A DNA stretch of 64,000 bases, taken from contig SVGS01000006.1 of NCBI GenBank assembly GCA_015056205.1, positions 1-64,000 of the forward strand. The letters run 5' to 3'. This document shows, one piece after another, positions 9,056-17,695 of this stretch. The stretch comes from Clostridiales bacterium. GTDB lineage: Bacteria; Bacillota; Clostridia; Christensenellales; Aristaeellaceae. The notes under the pieces were generated by a model, which was not told the origin of the DNA, made no database searches, and saw nothing but the letters and a program-made list of their open reading frames with translations. Each line of letters begins with the position of its first letter. The stretch's first letter is position 1. Position numbers and translations under genes: made by a program.

Positions 9056-10264
9056 TCAGGGCAGGTTTTCAAAAAAGTCATTTTTCAGGATATCTTCTCC
9101 CACCAGGCTGCGGTACAAACCGAAAAGGGTGCAGTCTCCCGGGCCGAAATCCTCCACCGCGTAGCGGGTTTCCTGCTGGGAAGTGTGGCAGCGGAAAGCG
9201 TCCTCAGCCACCTCGAAGGAAGTCTTTCCGTCAAAGGCTTCCAGAGGCTGCCTCCAGTCCATGTCTACACGATGATCCGGATACAGATGCAGATAGCATT
9301 TAGGTACATCCCAGACGCCGTATTCCTCGGCGGACTTGGGATATTTTTTTTCGTTTGCCGCCAGCGCCAGGCAGTGGGTGGCCGCGTCCGCGCAGACCCG
9401 GTGCCCGCCGTGGCCGTATTCACCGTTCAGATCGTGGGTCAGCAGAACCTCGGGTTTGAAGCGGCGGATCCATTCGGTGACGATTTCATAAACCCGGTTT
9501 TTCGGCCAGTGTTTGTATTGCTTTGACAGGGAACCGGAAAAACTGTCCGGAAACTTCCCCCAGACCGGATAGTTCCGGACGCCGCAAGTCCATAAACAGT
9601 CCAGCAGCTCCAGCCTGCGATAGGGCATGGTGGGCACCATCATGCATACCTGGCAGGTTTTCCCCTGCTGGCCTGCGTAGGTGGGGAGGGCGCCCCCGAA
9701 CCACAGCACTTCATCATCCGGATGGGCGGCCAGGAGCATCAGGTCGGCCTTTTGGGCAGGCGGCGTCCATTGCTGAACTTCCCGCGGAATCGTTCCGCCG
9801 CTGTAGACTCTCACCTCAGCCAGGGTAAATTTCCGGGTGACTCCGGTAGCCTGGGCGATGCGGAAACGGGTGGTTCCCTCCGGAAGGGGAAGAAACTCGG
9901 AAAGAAAGCGGCCATCCGTTTCCTGCAGGGTTTTCCACTTTCCGGCTTCGTCCGGCAGCTGAACGGCCCAGGCATGAGGATGATCATACCATTGCAGCCA
10001 GACGCCGGAGCAGCTTTCGCCTTTGGGAGCGGTTACCTCGATCCAGGCTTTGCTGCCGCCGGCGGAGGTCCAGGAAGTGCGGTAATTCCGGTCCTTGCAT
10101 TTTGAAAAGCTCCTGCTGCCTGAGCCGGGCTTCAGCGTGCAGCGGAGAGTGATGTCCGCGGCGGTTTCCGCTTTTGCGGAGGAATAAGGAATCAGGCCCG
10201 AAAGAAGGAAGGCACTGATCAGCATCGCCAGAAATCCGGCTGAACCTCTGTAGAACTTGCGCAT
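9056..10264 (-). CDS. Secreted PIG-L family deacetylase with discoidin-like N-domain
   Basis: A 402-residue exported protein. After a signal peptide (LISAFLLSGLIPYSSAKA) comes a beta-sandwich of about 130 residues resembling F5/8 type C (discoidin) domains (RNYRTSWTS, FRIAQATG, LAEVRVYSGG). From about residue 173 it is a PIG-L/LmbE zinc-dependent N-deacetylase: AAHPDDEVLWFGG with the His and Asp ligands, and THDLNGEYGHGGHRVCADA supplying the third ligand. Related enzymes de-N-acetylate GlcNAc-containing conjugates; an extracytoplasmic form suggests action on surface or dietary glycans (inference). It is convergent with the SH3 gene (4 bases apart) and divergent from murA, with its own promoter at 10293-10321. 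Confidence 0.87.
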   Translation of the reverse strand: MRKFYRGSAGFLAMLISAFLLSGLIPYSSAKAETAADITLRCTLKPGSGSRSFSKCKDRNYRTSWTSAGGSKAWIEVTAPKGESCSGVWLQWYDHPHAWAVQLPDEAGKWKTLQETDGRFLSEFLPLPEGTTRFRIAQATGVTRKFTLAEVRVYSGGTIPREVQQWTPPAQKADLMLLAAHPDDEVLWFGGALPTYAGQQGKTCQVCMMVPTMPYRRLELLDCLWTCGVRNYPVWGKFPDSFSGSLSKQYKHWPKNRVYEIVTEWIRRFKPEVLLTHDLNGEYGHGGHRVCADAATHCLALAANEKKYPKSAEEYGVWDVPKCYLHLYPDHRVDMDWRQPLEAFDGKTSFEVAEDAFRCHTSQQETRYAVEDFGPGDCTLFGLYRSLVGEDILKNDFFENLP

Positions 10265-10292
10265 ATCATCCTCCCAAACGAAATTCCCGTAT

Positions 10293-10321
10293 ATTCTATC
10301 CTACCCGTTTCCTTCCGTCAA
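10293..10321 (-). promoter_or_regulatory. Promoter for the PIG-L deacetylase gene
   Basis: Read on the minus strand: TTGACG (10321-10316), 17 nt, TAGAAT (10298-10293), about 29 bases before the ATG complement at 10264. Confidence 0.82.
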
Positions 10322-10351
10322 GGAATCCTGTTTTGTCTCCGGGAGGCCTGC

Positions 10352-10380
10352 TTGTCAGTCCGGGTGAAAAAGTGTATAAT
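10352..10380 (+). promoter_or_regulatory. Promoter for murA
   Basis: TTGTCA (10352-10357), 17-nt spacer, TATAAT (10375-10380). Predicted start near 10387 gives a short leader of about 32 bases to GTG 10419. Confidence 0.87.
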
Positions 10381-10418
10381 CATTCTGTTTCCGGTTTGTG
10401 CAGAAGGGAGGGGGATCT

Positions 10419-11684
10419 GTGGTCAAGGAACGAATGCTGGTGACCGGCGGTCACGCGCTGGAAGGCCAGGTTCAGGTCAGCGGCGGCAAGAATACCGCGG
10501 TCGCGGTCATCCCGGCGACCTTGCTGAGCAATGAGCCCTGCACGATTGAAAACCTTCCCGATATCGAGGATGTGCATGCCCTGGCGGATATTCTGCGGGA
10601 ATTGGGCGCAAAGGTGGATTATGAACCGGGAAAGATGATGCGTGTTGATCCGCGTTCCGCGGAGGGGACGACGGTCTCCTATCATAATGCCCAGCGGCTG
10701 CGGGCCAGTTATTATCTGCTGGGTGCCCTGCTGGGCCGCTGCGGAAAGGCCCGCGTACCCACGCCGGGAGGGTGTGAGATCGGTTCGCGCCCGGTGGATC
10801 AGCATCTTAAAGGCTTCCAGGCGATCGGAGCCGAGGCCGAGGAGCGGGCCGGTGTGCTGACGGCGGAGAGCCGGAACCTGACCGGGGGAGACGTTTTCTT
10901 TGATATGGTAACGGTCGGGGCAACGGTCAACGTGATGCTGGCGGCTGTCCGGGCCCGGGGAAATACGGTGATATACAATGCGGCAAAGGAGCCGCATATT
11001 GTGGACCTGGCGAACTTCCTGAACAGTATGGGCGCCCGGATCAAGGGCGCGGGAACGGATATCATCCGGATCCGCGGGGTGCAGACGCTGCACGGAAGTA
11101 CCTATGCCGTCATCCCGGATCAGATTGAGACCGGTACGCTGATGATTGCCGCTGCCGCGACAGGCGGGGATATCATTATTAACGGATGCATTCCGACGCA
11201 TATGGATGCCCTGAGCGCCAAATTGCTGGAGATGGGCGTCAAAGTGACGGATTATGACGATGCGATCCGGGTTCATGTGGTGGGCCCGAGACGGTCGATC
11301 AATGTAAAAACACAGGTTTATCCCGGGTTCCCGACGGACCTGCAGCAGCCTATGAGCGCGCTGCTGACGACGGCCAGGGGAACCAGCATTGTAACGGAAA
11401 CGATTTTTGAACAGCGGTTCCGCCATCTGGACGAGATCCGCCGGATGGGCGCTCATGTGCGTGTGGTGGACCGGACGGCGATTATCGAGGGGGTGCCGGA
11501 GCTGTATGGGGCGCCGGTAACCGCTTCGGATCTGCGTGCCGGAGCCGCGCTGATCATTGCCAGCCTGATGGCGCGCGGCGTATCGGAGATCTATGAGCCC
11601 GGCTATATTGACCGGGGGTATGAGCATATTGAGGATAAGCTGCGATCTCTGGGGGCTGTAATCAGCCGCGAGCCTGTCCTGTGA
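10419..11684 (+). CDS. murA: UDP-N-acetylglucosamine 1-carboxyvinyltransferase
   Basis: A 421-residue EPSP-synthase-fold enzyme that transfers enolpyruvate from PEP to UDP-GlcNAc, the first committed step of peptidoglycan synthesis. Seen: LEGQVQVSGGKNTAVAVIPA at the N-terminus (the KN pair binds substrate), PTPGGCEIGSRPVDQH with the catalytic Cys loop, YPGFPTDLQQPMSALL and the LRAGAALIIASLMARG block. The Cys rather than Asp in the loop predicts fosfomycin sensitivity. GTG 10419 lies 7 bases after GGAGG (10407-10411); an in-frame GTG at 10398 is only about 11 bases past the predicted transcription start and lacks a ribosome site. Firmicutes often have two paralogues (MurA/MurZ); which one this is cannot be told. 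Confidence 0.95.
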   Translation: MVKERMLVTGGHALEGQVQVSGGKNTAVAVIPATLLSNEPCTIENLPDIEDVHALADILRELGAKVDYEPGKMMRVDPRSAEGTTVSYHNAQRLRASYYLLGALLGRCGKARVPTPGGCEIGSRPVDQHLKGFQAIGAEAEERAGVLTAESRNLTGGDVFFDMVTVGATVNVMLAAVRARGNTVIYNAAKEPHIVDLANFLNSMGARIKGAGTDIIRIRGVQTLHGSTYAVIPDQIETGTLMIAAAATGGDIIINGCIPTHMDALSAKLLEMGVKVTDYDDAIRVHVVGPRRSINVKTQVYPGFPTDLQQPMSALLTTARGTSIVTETIFEQRFRHLDEIRRMGAHVRVVDRTAIIEGVPELYGAPVTASDLRAGAALIIASLMARGVSEIYEPGYIDRGYEHIEDKLRSLGAVISREPVL

Positions 11685-11700
11685 CCGTCAAGGAGGCATT

Positions 11701-12240
11701 ATGATCAATCCCTTTGAGGTTTTGGGGCTGAAAACCTGGGCGGACGCGGATGAAGTGCGCGCCGCTTATCGCTCTCTGGTGAAGACCTGCCACCCGGATA
11801 TGATTCAGGATCCGTATCTGAAAGAAGAAGCTCAGCAGCGTATGGTGCAGCTGAATCTTGCTTATGAGGAAGCCATCCGGATGACTTCCTCCCGTCCGAA
11901 AACAAATGCCCTGTCGGCGGAGATGACGGAGGAGGAAGCGATCCTGCTGGCGGAAAGAATGCTGGACAGAGGAAATCCGGAAAGCGCGCTGCGCAATCTG
12001 CTCCGGTGCAGGAACCGGAGCGGCAGGTGGTTTTTTGAGCAGGGTAAAGTCCTGATGGAAATGGAACAGTATGAAAGCGCCCATCAGTCTTACCGGGAGG
12101 CGGTCCGGCTGGAGCCGGAGAATAACCAGTACCGCTCCGGAGCGCTGGACGCGGCGATCGCGATGCGTGAAAGCGCTAAACTGTCCGGAAGACTTAAAAA
12201 GGTTCTGAAAAGAAAATCAAAGCGTTCCGAGATCAGGTAA
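11701..12240 (+). CDS. J-domain (DnaJ-like) protein with TPR tail
   Basis: A 179-residue protein. Residues 1-65 form a J domain (INPFEVLGL, AAYRSLVKTCHPD with the HPD signature, AYEEAIRM), which stimulates Hsp70/DnaK ATPase activity. Residues about 80-165 form one or two TPR-like helical hairpins (ESALRNLLRC, AHQSYREAVRLEPENNQY). It lacks the Gly/Phe and zinc-finger regions of DnaJ, so it is a specialised co-chaperone. It begins 16 bases after murA with AGGAGG before the ATG and is probably cotranscribed with it. Confidence 0.85.
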   Translation: MINPFEVLGLKTWADADEVRAAYRSLVKTCHPDMIQDPYLKEEAQQRMVQLNLAYEEAIRMTSSRPKTNALSAEMTEEEAILLAERMLDRGNPESALRNLLRCRNRSGRWFFEQGKVLMEMEQYESAHQSYREAVRLEPENNQYRSGALDAAIAMRESAKLSGRLKKVLKRKSKRSEIR

Positions 12241-12244
12241 CCGA

Positions 12245-12285
12245 CCGCGAAGCTTCAGAAACAGGCTGGCGCGGCTTTTTCTTTT
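12245..12285 (+). terminator. Probable terminator between convergent genes
   Basis: CCGCG (12245-12249) can pair with CGCGG (12270-12274), with an inner AGC/GCT pairing, followed by CTTTTTCTTTT. The stem is imperfect, so the assignment is moderate. Confidence 0.5.
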
Positions 12286-12288
12286 CCG

Positions 12289-13086
12289 TCATGTTTTCTC
12301 GTATCCCGGCAGCATGCGTCTGCCGAAGCCGATGACTTCGTGAATCAGCGTTTCTCCCTGGATTCCTTTCAGGGATACGAGACGGTCGCCTCCCGGCAGA
12401 AGATGAATCTGATCTCCTCCGTCATGAAGTACGCTGGAGCTGATCAGAATCTGGCCGCCCTTTGAGCAGCCTTCAATCCGGGAAGTCAGATTGACATTCC
12501 GGCCGATCATATCATATTTTGTCCGGGTTTCGGATCCGATATTTCCCAGAATGGCTTCTCCGGCGTGAATGCCGATGCCCATGTACAGGTTGGGATATCC
12601 CTGCTCCCGGTTCCATTCATTGATGGCGTTCATCCGCCGCTGCATGGAAACCGCGCAGGCCACGGCGTTGAGAGAAGCGGAATCATTCGGTCTGGGCGCG
12701 CCGAAAACAACCACGATGGCGTCGCCGACAAAATCCAGAATATTTCCCTGCCAGGCATTGATGATCTCAATCATTTCCTCCAGGTAATGATTCAGCATCC
12801 GGATGAAATCCTGGGTCTGCATCTGCTCGGCGATTGCGGTGGAATCCCGCAGATCGGTGAAGAGCATGGCGACGTAGCGGCGCTCGCCGCCGATGGTCAG
12901 CTGGCCTTTGTTTTTATGCATCTCCTCCAGAACTTCTTCCGTCAGATAAGGGGCGATGACACTGCGGGCTGTCTTTTTGGCTTGTTGGATCAGATTTTTC
13001 AGATTGTCATTTTCTTCCTGCAGGGAAGCAACCTGTTCCCGAAGCTGAATCAGCTCCTCTTCCGGAGAAAGGGAATGCTCCATCAT
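12289..13086 (-). CDS. Class III adenylate/guanylate cyclase-type protein
   Basis: A 265-residue soluble protein: a coiled coil (about 5-45, EELIQLREQVASLQEENDNL), then a class III nucleotidyl cyclase domain (about 68-240). FTDLRDST and FVGDAIVVVFGAP supply the two metal-binding aspartates, and NVNLTSRIE supplies the transition-state Asn and Arg. The residue normally Lys in KFIGD (purine selection) is Asp here (LDFVGD), as in the EFIGD-type subgroup, so the product (cAMP, cGMP or other) cannot be assigned. The N-terminal coiled coil probably drives the required dimerisation. It has its own promoter, is divergent from the MFS gene, and no cyclic-nucleotide receptor is nearby. Confidence 0.88.
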   Translation of the reverse strand: MMEHSLSPEEELIQLREQVASLQEENDNLKNLIQQAKKTARSVIAPYLTEEVLEEMHKNKGQLTIGGERRYVAMLFTDLRDSTAIAEQMQTQDFIRMLNHYLEEMIEIINAWQGNILDFVGDAIVVVFGAPRPNDSASLNAVACAVSMQRRMNAINEWNREQGYPNLYMGIGIHAGEAILGNIGSETRTKYDMIGRNVNLTSRIEGCSKGGQILISSSVLHDGGDQIHLLPGGDRLVSLKGIQGETLIHEVIGFGRRMLPGYEKT

Positions 13087-13129
13087 CGAGTCTCCTTTTC
13101 TGAGTTGTATTGATCATCTGCCATCGGTC

Positions 13130-13158
13130 ATTATGCCATATTTATCCGGCCTTTTCAA
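13130..13158 (-). promoter_or_regulatory. Promoter for the nucleotidyl cyclase gene
   Basis: Minus strand: TTGAAA (13158-13153), 17 nt, CATAAT (13135-13130), about 43 bases before the start at 13086. Confidence 0.8.
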
Positions 13159-13176
13159 TAAAAAAAGCGGATAAAA

Positions 13177-13205
13177 TTGACAAATCGGACAGCGCGTGGA
13201 ATAAT
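13177..13205 (+). promoter_or_regulatory. Promoter for the MFS/UxuB/ArgH genes
   Basis: TTGACA (13177-13182), 17-nt spacer, AATAAT (13200-13205). The -35 box coincides with the earliest in-frame start of the MFS frame, which excludes that start. Confidence 0.78.
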
Positions 13206-13239
13206 GTCTGCAGGATGCGGAAAAAGGAGAGGGTTCGCT

Positions 13240-14586
13240 TTGGCAAAGGGCAGGGAGAAGCGTTTTTCGAGAACGGAATGGTCCTGGATTTTTTATGACT
13301 GGGCCAATTCTGTATACGCGACCAATATTATGGCTGCCATTTTTCCGATTCTGTATTCGCAGATAGCCGGCAACGGCACGCTGGGGGATCATCTGTACGG
13401 ATATGCGGTGTCTCTGGCGAACCTGCTGGTTGCGGTGCTGTCTCCGTATCTGGGAGCGATTGCCGATTTCAAGGGAATGAAAAAGAAGCTCTGGATGGGC
13501 TTTATGATTGCCGGAGTCGTGTTTACGGCCGTGATGGGTCTGGTCGGCAGCTGGCAGCTGATGCTGCTGGGCTTTGTGATCAGCCGGATCGGCTTCAGCG
13601 GCGCGAACATGTTCTATGACAGCTTCCTGACGGACGTCACCACTCCCGAACGGATGGACAAGGTCAGTTCCTGGGGCTTTGCGATGGGATATATCGGCGG
13701 ATCCACGATTCCCTTTGTGCTGTCCATCCTGATCATGTTTCTGATGAATATGAGCGAGCTGAGCATGCGGATCGCTGTGCTGATTGTGCCGGCCTGGTGG
13801 CTGGTTTTCTCCATTCCGTTCATGCGGAATGTGCGGCAGATTTCCTATGTGGATACGCCTCCCGCGGAGCTGGGGAAGGCTGCCTGGAAAAATACGGTCA
13901 AAACCTTCCGGAACATTCTGAAGAACAAGGCGATCCTGTTCTTCTTGCTGGCTTATTTCTTCTATATCGACGGGGTGGATACGATCATCTCCATGGCCAC
14001 GAAATATGGGAATACGCTGGGGCTGGGCCAGATTGGCATGATTCTGGCGCTGCTGGTGACCCAGGTGGTGGCGGTTCCCTGCAGCATTTTCTTCGGAAAG
14101 CAGGCGGAAAAGACCGGAACCCTGAAGCTGATCACCCTCTCCGTGCTGATCTATGCGTTTATTACGATCGTCGGCTTTGCGATGGGCTATATTGTGGATT
14201 TCCATGAGAGCCTGGGCATGACCCTGGAAAAGGCCGTGGGAATCAGCCAGGTGCTGTTCTGGGTGCTGGCGACCCTGGTGGGGACAGTGCAGGGCGGCAT
14301 TCAGGCCCTGAGCCGATCCTATTTCGGGAAGCTGATTCCGCCGGAGCGCAGCGGTGAGTATTACGGGTTCATGGATATTTTCGGGAAATTTGCCTGCGTG
14401 ATCGGGCCGGCCCTGTATGAATTGTTCTATGGACTGACGGGGAAGCCGTGCTTCGGCATTCTGAGCCTGATTCTGCTGTTTGCGTGCGGCTTCCTGTTCC
14501 TGACTGTGGGAAAGAAACATTTCCGGATTGTGGAACATAAGGAAAGAAAGATGATCAAGAATGATGCGGGAGGGAAAATCGGATGA
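13240..14586 (+). CDS. MFS transporter, UMF1/Atg22 family
   Basis: A 448-residue membrane protein with about 12 predicted helices. WIFYDWANSVYATNIMA near the N-terminus is the hallmark of the UMF1/Atg22-like branch of the major facilitator superfamily, whose eukaryotic members export amino acids from the vacuole. TTG 13240 is chosen: AAGGAG lies 10 bases upstream (13224-13229) and the promoter covers the longer alternative. Other landmarks are ISRIGFSGANMFYDSFLTDV and SRSYFGKLIPPERSGEYYG. It overlaps the hexuronate dehydrogenase start by four bases (ATGA), so the two are translationally coupled; substrate could be a sugar acid or an amino acid (inference). Confidence 0.88.
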   Translation: MAKGREKRFSRTEWSWIFYDWANSVYATNIMAAIFPILYSQIAGNGTLGDHLYGYAVSLANLLVAVLSPYLGAIADFKGMKKKLWMGFMIAGVVFTAVMGLVGSWQLMLLGFVISRIGFSGANMFYDSFLTDVTTPERMDKVSSWGFAMGYIGGSTIPFVLSILIMFLMNMSELSMRIAVLIVPAWWLVFSIPFMRNVRQISYVDTPPAELGKAAWKNTVKTFRNILKNKAILFFLLAYFFYIDGVDTIISMATKYGNTLGLGQIGMILALLVTQVVAVPCSIFFGKQAEKTGTLKLITLSVLIYAFITIVGFAMGYIVDFHESLGMTLEKAVGISQVLFWVLATLVGTVQGGIQALSRSYFGKLIPPERSGEYYGFMDIFGKFACVIGPALYELFYGLTGKPCFGILSLILLFACGFLFLTVGKKHFRIVEHKERKMIKNDAGGKIG

Positions 14587-16184
14587 AACTGACAAATGAA
14601 GGGCTGAAAAACAGGGATGCGTGGGAAAAGGCCGGCGTTCGGCTGCCGGCGCATAACCGGGAGGATATGATCCGGATCACGGCGGAGGAGCCGGTCTGGG
14701 TTCATTTCGGCGCGGGAAATATCTTCCGGGGCTTTATTGCCGGACTGCAGCAGCGCCTGCTGAATCAGGGGCTGGAAAAGCATGGCATTATCGCCGCGGA
14801 AACCTTCGATTTTGAAATTATTGACCGGATTTACAAGCCCTATGACTGTCTAACGCTGATGGTCTCCCTGAAGCCGGACGGCACGACGGACCGGGAAGTG
14901 ATTGCTTCTCTGGCGGACGGCCTGAAAGCGACTCCCGGGGTTCCGGAGGACTGGGAAAAGCTGAAGGCGGTTTTTGCGGCGCCTTCCCTGCAGATGGTAT
15001 CCTTTACGATTACGGAGAAGGGGTATGCGCTGCGGGATATGCGCGGAGAACTGTTCCCGGTGGTGCGGAAGGATATGGAGGAAGGACCGCTCCATGCCCG
15101 CCATGCCATGAGCGTTGTCGCGGCGCAGATGCTGCACCGCTATGAAAGCGGAAAGGCTCCGGTTGCCCTGGTCAGCATGGATAACTGCAGCCATAACGGT
15201 GAAAAGCTCCGCTCTTCCGTACTGGAGATCGCCGAAGCCTGGGTGAAGGCCGGCTTTGCGGACGGCGGTTTCCTGACCTGGATTTCGGATGAATCCCGGG
15301 TTTCCTTCCCCTGGTCCATGATCGATAAGATTACTCCCCGGCCTGCGGATGTGGTCACCCGGGCGCTGACGGCCGACGGTGTGGAGAATATGGATCCCGT
15401 TCAGACAGAGCGCCACACGTACATTGCGCCTTTTGTCAATGCGGAAATTCCCCAGTACCTGGTGGTGGAGGACCGGTTCCCCAATGGCCGTCCGCCGCTG
15501 GAGAAGGCGGGGGTTTATATGACCGACCGGGAAACGGTGAATAAAACCGAGCGGATGAAGGTTACCACCTGTCTGAATCCGCTGCATACAGCTCTGGCGG
15601 TATACGGCTGCCTGCTGGGATATACGCTGATCGCCGATGAAATGAAGGATCCGGATCTGAAGGCGCTGGTAGAGCGGATTGGCTATCAGGAAGGCCTTCC
15701 GGTGGTAACGGATCCCGGAATCCTCAGCCCGAAAGCCTTCCTGCAGGAGGTGCTGGAGAAGCGGCTTCCGAATCCTTTCATGCCGGATACGCCCCAGCGG
15801 ATTGCCTGCGATACCAGCCAGAAGGTACCGATCCGCTTTGGAGAAACCATCAAGAGCCGTCTGGCGGACGGTACGGCGGATCAGCTCGAAGCCATTCCGC
15901 TGGCCATTGCCGCCTGGCTGCGGTATCTCCTGGCCGTGGATGATGAAGGGAAGCCCATGGAGGTATCTCCGGATCCCATGCGGGAGGATCTGCAGTCCGC
16001 GTTGAGCGCGGTGCGCTTCGGCGATCCCTCATCGGCCGAGGGCGTTCTGGCGCCGATTCTGGCGAATCCGGTGATTTTTGCGGTGGATCTGACGGCTACG
16101 CCTCTGGCGGCAAAAGTGGAACGGGCGTTCCGGACAATGCTGACAGTGGGCGGCGTGCGGAAATCACTGAAGAAGGAAGGATAA
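14583..16184 (+). CDS. Mannitol dehydrogenase family oxidoreductase (fructuronate reductase-like)
   Basis: A 533-residue polyol/hexuronate NAD(P)-dependent dehydrogenase of the long-chain mannitol dehydrogenase family. VWVHFGAGNIFRGFIAG is the N-terminal Rossmann nucleotide-binding motif, and KVTTCLNPLHTALAV contains the family catalytic pattern K-x4-N-x2-H. Length and the Firmicute-type sequence fit D-mannonate oxidoreductase (UxuB), which interconverts fructuronate and mannonate in glucuronate use, but mannitol, arabinitol or tagaturonate dehydrogenases share these motifs. No uxuA or uxaC is nearby. ATG overlaps the transporter stop by 4 bases, and argH starts 3 bases after the stop. Confidence 0.82.
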   Translation: MKLTNEGLKNRDAWEKAGVRLPAHNREDMIRITAEEPVWVHFGAGNIFRGFIAGLQQRLLNQGLEKHGIIAAETFDFEIIDRIYKPYDCLTLMVSLKPDGTTDREVIASLADGLKATPGVPEDWEKLKAVFAAPSLQMVSFTITEKGYALRDMRGELFPVVRKDMEEGPLHARHAMSVVAAQMLHRYESGKAPVALVSMDNCSHNGEKLRSSVLEIAEAWVKAGFADGGFLTWISDESRVSFPWSMIDKITPRPADVVTRALTADGVENMDPVQTERHTYIAPFVNAEIPQYLVVEDRFPNGRPPLEKAGVYMTDRETVNKTERMKVTTCLNPLHTALAVYGCLLGYTLIADEMKDPDLKALVERIGYQEGLPVVTDPGILSPKAFLQEVLEKRLPNPFMPDTPQRIACDTSQKVPIRFGETIKSRLADGTADQLEAIPLAIAAWLRYLLAVDDEGKPMEVSPDPMREDLQSALSAVRFGDPSSAEGVLAPILANPVIFAVDLTATPLAAKVERAFRTMLTVGGVRKSLKKEG

Positions 16185-16187
16185 TGC

Positions 16188-17570
16188 ATGAAGCTTTGGG
16201 GCGGCCGTTTCGGCAAGGCGACAGACGGGCTGGTAGATGATTTTCATTCCAGCATTTCCTTTGACCAGAGGCTGTTTGAACAGGATATCCTCGGTTCCAT
16301 GGCTCACGCCACGATGCTGGGCGAGCAGGGAATCATTCCCGCCGCGGACGCGGAGAAGATTCTGGAGGGACTGCGGGGAATTCTGGAGGATGCCAGGGCC
16401 GGAAAGATTCAGTGGATGGTGGATGCGGAAGATATCCATATGAACGTGGAAACGCTTCTGACCGAGCGGATCGGAGAAGCCGGAAAACGTCTGCATACCG
16501 GCCGCAGCCGGAATGATCAGGTGGCGCTGGATACCCGGATGTATGCCCGGGTGGCCTGCCGTGAGACGGAAACGCTGCTGGAGGAACTGCTGGAAGTCAT
16601 TCTGGATACAGCGCAGGAAAATCTGCATACGATTATGCCCGGCTACACCCACCTGCAGAAGGCCCAGCCGATTACGCTGGCCCATCATTTCATGGCGTAT
16701 GCGCAGATGTTTTTGCGGGATCGGGAGCGCTTTCAGCGCGCCTTCCGATCGGCGGATGTCATGGTGCTGGGTTCCGGAGCCCTGGCGGGGACGACCTATC
16801 CGCTGAATCGTCAGCGTGTGGCGGAGCTTCTGGATTTCAGCGCCGTTTCCGAAAACAGCCTGGACGGGGTCTCGGACCGGGACTTTCTGCTGGATTATCT
16901 GTCCGCGGCCTCCATCTGCATGATGCATCTGAGCCGCTTCTGTGAAGAACTGATTCTCTGGAATACCAATGAATTCCGCTTTGTGGAAATGGACGATGCC
17001 TTTGCCACGGGTTCCAGCATCATGCCGCAGAAGAAAAACCCGGACGTGGCGGAACTGATCCGCGGAAAGACCGGCCGGGTATACGGGGACCTTTTCACCC
17101 TGCTGACGGTGATGAAAGGCCTGCCCCTGGCCTATAACAAGGACATGCAGGAGGACAAGGAAGCGTTCTTTGATGCCCGGGATACGCTGGTGAAAGGGCT
17201 GACGGTGTTTACCGCGATGCTGAAAACCGTCACATTCCGGAAGGATGTCATGGAACGGGGTGCGTCCGGCGGCTTTACCAACGCCACGGACTGCGCGGAT
17301 TATCTGGTGCGGAAAGGCGTAGCTTTCCGGGATGCGCATAAGGTGGTGGGGGAACTGGTTGCTTACTGCCTGAATGAGAATAAGGCGCTGCTGGATCTGA
17401 CCCTGCCTGAGCTGCAGCGTTTCCATCCCGCTTTCGGTCAGGACGTTTTTGATGATCTGAGCATGATTTCCTGTGTGGAGAGACGGAAGATTCCGGGCGC
17501 GCCGGCTCCGGAAATGGTACAGCGGTCGATCGATTCCGCCAGGGAGCGTCTTCGGAACGGGCGGAGCTGA
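16188..17570 (+). CDS. argH: Argininosuccinate lyase
   Basis: A 460-residue member of the fumarase/aspartase superfamily that splits argininosuccinate into arginine and fumarate, the last step of arginine synthesis. Seen: MKLWGGRFGKATDGLVDDF, TGRSRNDQVALDTRM, PGYTHLQKAQPITLAHH with the catalytic His, and the signature GSSIMPQKKNPDVAEL. The length is typical. Its usual partner argG is not in the window; instead argH follows a sugar-acid dehydrogenase by 3 bases, an unusual setting that may simply reflect a shared transcript. A short T-rich run after the stop is not a convincing terminator. Confidence 0.96.
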   Translation: MKLWGGRFGKATDGLVDDFHSSISFDQRLFEQDILGSMAHATMLGEQGIIPAADAEKILEGLRGILEDARAGKIQWMVDAEDIHMNVETLLTERIGEAGKRLHTGRSRNDQVALDTRMYARVACRETETLLEELLEVILDTAQENLHTIMPGYTHLQKAQPITLAHHFMAYAQMFLRDRERFQRAFRSADVMVLGSGALAGTTYPLNRQRVAELLDFSAVSENSLDGVSDRDFLLDYLSAASICMMHLSRFCEELILWNTNEFRFVEMDDAFATGSSIMPQKKNPDVAELIRGKTGRVYGDLFTLLTVMKGLPLAYNKDMQEDKEAFFDARDTLVKGLTVFTAMLKTVTFRKDVMERGASGGFTNATDCADYLVRKGVAFRDAHKVVGELVAYCLNENKALLDLTLPELQRFHPAFGQDVFDDLSMISCVERRKIPGAPAPEMVQRSIDSARERLRNGRS

Positions 17571-17607
17571 CTGTTTTTTCCCTGTTGTTCTTTCCCTGTT
17601 TACGGGC

Positions 17608-17636
17608 TTGACGTGATCCTGCGGTAAATGTATCCT
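17608..17636 (+). promoter_or_regulatory. Promoter for the SSS symporter gene
   Basis: TTGACG (17608-17613), 17-nt spacer, TATCCT (17631-17636), about 60 bases before ATG 17696. Confidence 0.7.
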
Positions 17637-17695
17637 GTATCCAGCTTGAGCAAAGGGGCTATGTCTGTTATATAGCCTGGAAAAGAGGAACGCGT

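Noticed and set aside
16188-17570. argH as part of a local arginine operon
   Set aside because: No other arginine gene is present in the window; it follows sugar-acid genes instead.
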